Of a stretch of 64,000 bases of DNA, positions 58,981-64,000 are shown in pieces (position 1 is the stretch's first letter; each line of letters starts with the position of its first letter). Made by a program: the position numbers and the translations under genes. Under the pieces are notes generated by a model, which worked only from the letters and a program-made list of their open reading frames with translations, was not told where the DNA came from and did no database searches. The stretch lies in contig CAZOVB010000015.1 in the NCBI GenBank assembly GCA_964583095.1, positions 26,438 to 90,437 on the forward strand, in the 5' to 3' direction. This DNA comes from CAZOVB01 sp964583095. Lineage in GTDB: Bacteria > Planctomycetota > Phycisphaerae > SM23-33.

Positions 58981-60528
58981 ATGATCCGCAAGATCCTGGG
59001 AAGCGCTTTGCGGACCCAGCCATCCCTTGCCGAGGCGGACTATCACCGCGCCGGGCGGGGACTGATCGCCGATGGAATCTGCTCGTCCTCGATGGCTACG
59101 CTCCAGGGCGGGCCCTTCCTGGCCGCCTTCGCCATCGCCCTGGGGGCTTCCAATTACGAAGTGGGACTCCTGGCCAGTATCGGGTTTCTCAGTCAGTTCG
59201 CCCAGTTGGCCGGGCTGTACCTGGTCCAGAAGGTTCCTCGGCGCCGGGCGATCGTCTTCTTTGCCGCCGGGGTCTCCCGACTGCTCTGGGTGCTGATCCT
59301 CCTGATCCCGCTGCTGTTCGTCGATCGTGGCGTAACCTTCCTGATGCAATGGCTCTTCGTGGCGGCCCTGGCCGGTGCTGCGGCCGGACCGGCCTGGAAT
59401 TCGCTGATCCGCGACGTCGTTCCCCAGTCCAAAATGGGCAGGTTGTTCTCCACCCGGATGGTCCTGGGGACCGTCTTCGCCCTCGGATTCACCCTGCTGG
59501 GGGGCTTCTTCGTGGATTCCTGGAAAGCCTGGTTCCCGGAGAATCCGCTGGCGGCCTATTCCATTCTTTTCGCCATCGGCCTTGTCTTTGGACTGGCAGG
59601 ACTCCTGGCCATCCTGAAACTCCCCGAGCCCCGGATGCCCACGCAGGAGAGACAGCCTCTCTACAACCTGCTGGTCAAGCCGGTCCGGGATCGAAACTTC
59701 CAGGGCCTGCTCAAGTACATCGCTTTCTGGAATTTCGCGATCAACCTCGCCGGGCCGTTCTTCATTGTCTACTTGCTCGAGCGGATCGGCCTGCCGCTGA
59801 GCATGGTCACCCTGCTCGTGGTGACCAGCCAGGTGACCAACCTCGTGTTTCTTCGTATCTGGGGACGACTGGCCGATCGGTACTCCAACAAGTCCGTGCT
59901 GCGTATCAGCGGCCCGCTCTTTTTGCTCTCGATCCTGCTCTGGACCTTTACGACCCTGCCCGAGAGGCACATCCTGACAATCCCGATGCTCTTTGGCATT
60001 CATGTCCTCTCGGGAATGTCGGTTGCAGGTGTCAGCCTCGCCACGGCCAATATCGCCCTGAAGCTTTCGCCCACCGGCCAGGCACACTCGTACATGACCG
60101 TTTACGGCCTGGCCGGGGCGGTCACCGGCGCGGTGGCTCCCATGTTGGCCGGGGTCTTCGCCGACTTCTTCGCCACGCGCGAGCTGAGCCTCCAGTTCAA
60201 CTGGACCCAGGCCGACCGGGCCCTCAACGTCTACGCGGTGAATCTGCGGGCCCTGGACTTTCTGTTCCTCCTGGCCTTTCTGTTTGGGTTGTTTTCGCTG
60301 CGGTTCCTGCGCGGAGTGGCCGAGGAGGGCGAGGTAGAGGAGAAAGTGGTCCGTCAGGAACTGTTCAATGAAACCTTCGCCACCGTTCGATCCATCGGGA
60401 CCGTGCCGGGGATTCGCCAAATGGTGGCCGGGCCCATCTCGGCTGTCTATCGGCTCTCGACCCGAATCGTCAACGGTGAGGATCAACCCTCCGATGCTTC
60501 CGTTTCGGAGCAGGAGGAACAGCCCTGA
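58981..60528 (+). CDS. MFS transporter
   Basis: 515 residues from ATG 58981, with AAGGA seven bases upstream; the open frame starts at 58960. The sequence has about 11-12 membrane helices, with LGASNYEVGLLASIGFLSQFAQLAGLYLVQKVPRRRAIVFF as the first pair plus motif A-like loop, and a second motif at RIWGRLADRYSNKSVLR. The last ~90 residues are cytoplasmic and acidic (VAEEGEVEEKVVRQELFNETFATVRSIG, then SVSEQEEQP). Such transporters are common in Planctomycetota; substrate unknown. It faces away from the giant protein gene. Confidence 0.83.
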   Translation: MIRKILGSALRTQPSLAEADYHRAGRGLIADGICSSSMATLQGGPFLAAFAIALGASNYEVGLLASIGFLSQFAQLAGLYLVQKVPRRRAIVFFAAGVSRLLWVLILLIPLLFVDRGVTFLMQWLFVAALAGAAAGPAWNSLIRDVVPQSKMGRLFSTRMVLGTVFALGFTLLGGFFVDSWKAWFPENPLAAYSILFAIGLVFGLAGLLAILKLPEPRMPTQERQPLYNLLVKPVRDRNFQGLLKYIAFWNFAINLAGPFFIVYLLERIGLPLSMVTLLVVTSQVTNLVFLRIWGRLADRYSNKSVLRISGPLFLLSILLWTFTTLPERHILTIPMLFGIHVLSGMSVAGVSLATANIALKLSPTGQAHSYMTVYGLAGAVTGAVAPMLAGVFADFFATRELSLQFNWTQADRALNVYAVNLRALDFLFLLAFLFGLFSLRFLRGVAEEGEVEEKVVRQELFNETFATVRSIGTVPGIRQMVAGPISAVYRLSTRIVNGEDQPSDASVSEQEEQP

Positions 60529-60633
60529 GATCAGCCCTGCCGGGTCGAATGCGGGGCGGGTGCTACAACCCCGGTAAGGTAAAGCAGGTGTCCTGCACGC
60601 GGGCGCCGCTGTGGACAAGGGCCTCTTCTCGCT

Positions 60634-60897
60634 TTGACCGGCAGGGATTTCTACCGGAAAAGAGGCGCCTCAGCCATTGGCGTAGCAGAAGCGCTGCGAG
60701 CCGGCGGGCTCATCGTCGGTCGTGCCATCGGCGTACTGATTGGCCTGGGCTTCTCCGAACACGAAGTCAAACACGTCCAGGACGCCCTGGAAAAGGGTTC
60801 GGTCGTGGTGGCCATCGAGACAAAGCAGGCCGACGACGAGGATTCGATCAAGAGTATCCTCTCCGACCACGACGCCAAGGAAATCAGCGGAAGCTGA
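60634..60897 (+). pseudogene. Truncated fragment resembling the C-terminal half of a general-stress-protein domain
   Basis: An 87-codon frame beginning only at a TTG. It contains AGGLIVGRAIGVLIGLGFSEHEVKHVQDALEKGSVVVAIE, which looks like the second half of the GSP17M-type domain (PF11181): a Gly-rich hydrophobic hairpin followed by the pattern 'G-x-E...LEKG..VV.(I/V)'. The N-terminal half of that domain is not found in any frame upstream. It is most likely a 5'-truncated remnant, although a short functional protein cannot be excluded. No ribosome site. Confidence 0.4.
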
Positions 60898-61733
60898 CCC
60901 AACCCCTCCCCGGCCCCGGCTGAAATCGCAGAGCTACCTGTGTATCAGTCGGGGCTGTCGAGGCGCCACCTCCAAGACTACCGACACGCTCTTTCTCGTC
61001 CTTCTCGGCTCCCTTCGGGCCAGTGCGACAGCCCAGGTCCCAGAGCGTCTCCCTCTCCCATCGTTGGCTGGCAGTGGGCTCCCGGGCGTTGGGATAGGTA
61101 ACGGAATTCCCCCGGAAGTTTTTCGCATTGCCCGCCCCGGAGATCCCGTAGCCGTACTGAACATCCAGCGTCTGGCCATCGACCACTCGCGAATGCTCCT
61201 GCCGGCTCTTTCGTGCCATATCATCAGTTCGTAACAATTTGCATTTAAGTTACTTATAATTTCTCGGTGACTGTCCCTCCTTTGTCTCATTTACGCTTCT
61301 CCTTGCCACCCCGTCCGGGGTGGAAGGGAAGAGGATCTACGCTCATTGCCCCCGGATGCGCTCCGCGATCCGGGGCTACTCAATCCCACCCCATCCGGGG
61401 TGGGAACCATCACGGGCCGGTGGTTATTCGCACCCCCTCCGGGGTGGGAGCGGTCAGCCCAGAGCGTTGGGATCGGATCTGCCCTGGGTGAAGTAATTGC
61501 CGGATGCAAGCGAGGAGCCGGTGGTTATTCGCACCCCGGAGGGGTGAGAGTCGTTAGCCGCGGATCGCGCAGCGTATCCGGGGAAACGTTGTTAACAATT
61601 CGTGCCATTCCTCACGATTCTCCAGTATCTTGCCAATGTTAGTATGCATTGATCTGTGTCTCTCCACAAGGAACATGCCTCACAAGTACAGACTCTGTTG
61701 TTCCCACGAGCCATACATTGTTACTCGACCGGA
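60898..61733. other. Gene-poor stretch with short palindromic repeats
   Basis: About 840 bases without a convincing gene. A minus-strand frame ending near 60884 starts plausibly (MARKSRQEHSRVVDGQ at 61219) but then becomes low-complexity and has no family match. The 61306-61546 part carries palindromic repeats listed separately. This stretch is more AT-rich around 61230-61290 and 61590-61740 than the rest of the window. Confidence 0.5.
61306..61546. repeat. Cluster of four short GC palindromes (REP-like)
   Basis: Four related palindromes of the form CACCCC..GGGGTG at 61306-61323, 61384-61405, 61431-61446 and 61532-61546. Another hairpin (ccccggat / atccgggg) lies at 61350-61375. Two of the copies also share a 21-base lead-in beginning gccggtggttattcg at 61416-61436 and 61517-61537. 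They are non-coding, resembling REP elements scattered in intergenic regions of planctomycete genomes (general recollection). Confidence 0.7.
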
Positions 61734-61809
61734 GATATCGGGGGACGCCTTACGAATTATTTGACTCATGCCGAGTGTGACATTCGTATCCAAGCCTCAA
61801 AGCCCGTTT
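61734..61809 (+). repeat. 76-bp direct repeat, left copy
   Basis: Nearly matches 63765-63840 (about 68 of 76 positions by hand, no indels), with the block tttgactcatgccga most obvious. It lies 109 bases outside the end of the restriction nuclease gene. Confidence 0.75.
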
Positions 61810-61918
61810 CGGCCGTCTCGCTTCCCGGCTTGGGGCCCGAGACCATGCTGCCGGCTGCGTCGTAGGCCGGATCGACCCGGACGGGATCGTCCGGAAGCTC
61901 ACTTACGCCCCTGCCCCC

Positions 61919-62653
61919 TTACGCCACAATGGCCGCAATCTTCCCGGCGAGCGTAGCAGCGAAGCGGTGAGGGCTTGTCAGCTCGCTTGCGGTTCGAAAC
62001 GCTCCGGTCGAGGCCGATTCCCGGTTGGTCAGGACCAGGGCGGCTGCGTCGTAAAGCTGTTCCTGCACCAGTTTTCGGCACAGAATTTCGTAACGTGCCG
62101 CATAGCTGGTATCTTCGAATTCAGGCCTGGCCGCGAAGTGCGGCGACGTGAACTTCACCGGGGCACTTGACTTCGGGCATTCTTCCAGGACAAAGAAGTA
62201 TCCCACGAAGGGCTTGGGGCTTTGGCCGAATACGCCTTCGCAGAAGGCTGTGTTCAAATCGGCTGCATTGCCAAGGGCTTCTTCCACACGGTTGTTGAAG
62301 TTGTTTCCGAAGGACGGCCCCACCTGTGACTTGAATTCGATCGCTGCTACAAGCCGGCTCTTGCTCACCACAAGCAAGTCCCAGTTCTTGGTGGGGCGAT
62401 AGAAACCCGGAACCGTGACTTCGGAACGCCCATCGGAGAACACGTCCGCCTTGGCAACGCCATTGTCCAGGATTATCTCCCGAACGATCGCCACAAAACC
62501 GTCCATGTTCTTGCCGGCGGTCACCCCAGCCCGATTGCCTTGGTCGGCGGTTCCCCGTGTTTTCTGAGTTCCGGCCGCCCGCACTCGCGCCTTCCAGAAG
62601 TGCTTTACGGCTTTGGGCATGGTTCGATCCAAGGCAGAAATGTCTACTGCCAT
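61919..62653 (-). CDS. Type II restriction endonuclease, PaeR7I/XhoI family
   Basis: 244 residues. It matches what I recall of R.PaeR7I throughout: GERAGVTGGKNMDGF-like (here NRAGVTAGKNMDGFVA), YRPTKNWDLLVV, AAIEFKSQVGPSFGNNFNNR, GQSPKPFVGY and LCRKLVQEQLYDAAAL. The PD-(D/E)xK-type catalytic set is Asp92, Glu106 and Lys108 (EFK). R.PaeR7I and R.XhoI cut CTCGAG, so this enzyme probably does too. It starts 11 bases after the methyltransferase gene's stop and has a GGGAG ribosome site, so the two form an operon with the methyltransferase first, a normal order for protection. No controller gene was seen. The CTCGAG site occurs many times in the window, so it is not avoided. Confidence 0.9.
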   Translation of the reverse strand: MAVDISALDRTMPKAVKHFWKARVRAAGTQKTRGTADQGNRAGVTAGKNMDGFVAIVREIILDNGVAKADVFSDGRSEVTVPGFYRPTKNWDLLVVSKSRLVAAIEFKSQVGPSFGNNFNNRVEEALGNAADLNTAFCEGVFGQSPKPFVGYFFVLEECPKSSAPVKFTSPHFAARPEFEDTSYAARYEILCRKLVQEQLYDAAALVLTNRESASTGAFRTASELTSPHRFAATLAGKIAAIVA

Positions 62654-62664
62654 GTTGCCGCTCC

Positions 62665-63669
62665 CTATTGGACAATCTCAAGCCGGTGGTGGCTGCTCAA
62701 GGTATTCGCGTGTTTGCGGAACCGGCGTTCGGCGAGCTTCATGTAGTCGCTATCGACTTCCACTCCAACGCTGTTTCTTCCGGTCTGCCATGCGGCCAGG
62801 GCGGTGGTTCCCGAACCAAGGAAGGGATCCAGGACCGTATCGCCCACAAAGCTGAACATGCGAATCAAGCGGGTTGCCAGCTCGACCGGGAATGGGGCCG
62901 GGTGGTTTCGCGTCGAAGCCCCGGGCACGTCCGCCCAGATCTGTCTGAACCACAACTTGTGCAATTGGTCGGGGATGACGCTGAAAGCACGCTCGAGGAA
63001 TCCGGGGCTTCGGTACCCTCCCGGCTTTCGCTCCATCAGGATGAACTCGATGTCGTTCTTGATTACCGCGTTGGGTTCGTAAGGCTTGCCAAGGAACCCG
63101 CCCCCGTTGCCGGACGCTTCAAGGGTGGCATTGGCGATTTTGTGCCAGATAATCGGGGCCAGGTTGTCAAAGCCCATTTCCCGGCAATGCTCTTGAATGG
63201 ATGCATGCAGGGGAACTACCGTATGCCTGCCGTTGTTCTTGCGTCGAGACAAGCAGACATCGCCGACAACGCATACCAGCCGCCCGCCCGGCACAAGTGC
63301 CCTGTAGCAGTGCGACCAAACGCGGTCGATTTCGGCCAGGAAGGCTTCGTAGTCGTCCACGCTTCCAAGTTGGGCGTCGCTCTCGTTGTACTGCTTCAGC
63401 GTCCAGTATGGCGGCGACGTAAGAACAAGGTGGACGCTTTCGGCCGGCAGGAAGTCCAGTTCGCGAGCATCGGCCCGTCGCATTTCGTGCATCGTGGGCA
63501 GTGTCGGCAAGACCGCCTCGATATCCCCGACCGCGAGGTCATCCTTGGCCAGCTTGGGAATGGCCGATTGGGATTCCTCAAGACTGCGCAGGGCAGGCGG
63601 CGCGAACTCCCGCAAGACCCTCTCCTTCGCGGTCTTGTCAAAAGTCGGAATGTCAGCTTGTTTGCCCAT
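62665..63669 (-). CDS. Site-specific DNA methyltransferase, beta class (N6-adenine or N4-cytosine)
   Basis: 334 residues. Motif IV is TSPPYW (84-89) and motif I is VLDPFLGSGTTALAAW (near 281-289), placed after motif IV, which is the beta-class order. The linker and target-recognition region (about 140-240) includes GFDNLAPIIWHK. The TSPPYW form is common in both N4-cytosine and N6-adenine enzymes, so the modified base is not settled. It is the upstream gene of the restriction pair and should protect the nuclease's site. The ATG has AAGG seven bases upstream. It differs in class from the known M.PaeR7I, which is a gamma-type N6-adenine enzyme (recollection). Confidence 0.88.
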   Translation of the reverse strand: MGKQADIPTFDKTAKERVLREFAPPALRSLEESQSAIPKLAKDDLAVGDIEAVLPTLPTMHEMRRADARELDFLPAESVHLVLTSPPYWTLKQYNESDAQLGSVDDYEAFLAEIDRVWSHCYRALVPGGRLVCVVGDVCLSRRKNNGRHTVVPLHASIQEHCREMGFDNLAPIIWHKIANATLEASGNGGGFLGKPYEPNAVIKNDIEFILMERKPGGYRSPGFLERAFSVIPDQLHKLWFRQIWADVPGASTRNHPAPFPVELATRLIRMFSFVGDTVLDPFLGSGTTALAAWQTGRNSVGVEVDSDYMKLAERRFRKHANTLSSHHRLEIVQ

Positions 63670-63764
63670 TGTTTTGCCTTGCTGCTGCGCTATGAATCGA
63701 CTGGAACAGGCGCGATTGTACGCGATCCACAGGGGATACTCAACGGCCCCTCATGGAATGGCTG

Positions 63765-63840
63765 GATATCGGGGAACGCCTTAGGAACTATTTGACTCAT
63801 GCCGATTGTGACATTCGTATCCAAACCTGAAAACCCGTAT
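63765..63840 (+). repeat. 76-bp direct repeat, right copy
   Basis: Same orientation as the copy at 61734-61809, with about eight differences. It lies 95 bases upstream of the methyltransferase start, so the two copies bracket the restriction-modification genes symmetrically. Confidence 0.75.
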
Positions 63841-64000
63841 CTGGCTGCTTGAAAGCATGTCCGGCCCCTCATGAGGCACGGAGTTGCTTCGCAGGTCCGT
63901 GGCACCCGCGCTGGGGGGGCAGGCGGGGCGCGGCATCCGCCGGGGGGCGTGTGGCATCGGTCGTTGCGGGAGTATGCCCTGGCCTTGCAGCCAGGGCTTC
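63841..64000. other. End of window, no gene; contains an 8-bp hairpin
   Basis: No coding frame with support. An inverted repeat gccctggc / gccagggc with a six-base loop lies at 63976-63997. The stretch is G-rich and may lead into a further gene or repeat beyond the window. Confidence 0.5.

Noticed and set aside
60884..61237. 117-codon minus-strand frame in the repeat region
   Set aside because: Start MARKSRQEHSR looks protein-like, but the rest has no recognisable domain, and there is no ribosome site; kept only as a note.
61306..61546. Possible CRISPR array
   Set aside because: The repeats are short palindromes of unequal spacing with no unique uniform spacers and no cas genes nearby.

Overview
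The window is high-GC DNA (about 62% by eye) that reads like a chromosome of a heterotrophic Planctomycetota bacterium, probably class Phycisphaerae. The taxonomic call is an inference from the combination of several PEP-CTERM surface proteins (VPEP, hydrophobic helix, RRRR tail), Cys-type sulfatases, UroD-like methyltransferases paired with AraC regulators, XylR-type regulators, a helix-turn-helix/receiver fusion and hybrid histidine kinases with fused periplasmic sensors. No rRNA, tRNA, CRISPR array or recognisable transposase was seen. The sequence is a scaffold: a 100-base N gap (21891-21990) lies inside a gene.

Layout. 1-3.4 kb: the end of an MCE/MlaD-type lipid-binding protein and an MMPL/RND transporter. 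3.4-9.5 kb: a complete oligopeptide ABC transporter operon (minus strand) with a clear sigma70-type promoter. 9.7-21.8 kb: two divergent AraC/UroD pairs enclosing a double-FAD oxidoreductase, a YdjM-like membrane protein, an HTH/pseudo-receiver protein, a PcrA/UvrD helicase and a zinc-ribbon membrane protein. 21.8-28.5 kb: a minus-strand catabolic gene run (sulfatase, GH116, sugar isomerase, Gfo/Idh/MocA oxidoreductase, second isomerase). 28.6-36.8 kb: DUF1499 protein, YbdG-like MscS channel, zinc-ribbon coiled-coil protein, aldo/keto reductase, MFS exporter and a 1034-residue hybrid kinase.

37.1-49.6 kb is the most distinctive part. Three times, a minus-strand PEP-CTERM gene sits head to head with a plus-strand XylR-type regulator. 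In two of these modules the PEP-CTERM gene is followed by a strong hairpin and then by translationally coupled glycan-degrading genes (sulfatase plus GH29 fucosidase; GH63/MGH1-like hydrolase plus sulfatase). The third module appears to have suffered a deletion that removed the promoter region and the ligand-binding half of the regulator, joining the PEP-CTERM start codon to the regulator's DNA-binding domain. I propose that these are regulated glycan-capture/degradation modules in which a PEP-CTERM protein plays the surface-binding role that SusD plays in Bacteroidota; this is a hypothesis.

49.7-60.5 kb: a second hybrid kinase with a fused ABC-type sensor, a DAHP synthase/chorismate mutase fusion, a 1544-residue secreted beta-repeat protein with an N-terminal metzincin-like domain and a PEP-CTERM-like tail, and an MFS transporter. 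60.6-64 kb is an accessory region: a truncated stress-protein fragment, about 1 kb with short palindromic repeats, and a type II restriction-modification pair (PaeR7I/XhoI-family nuclease and a beta-class methyltransferase) bracketed by two imperfect 76-bp direct repeats.
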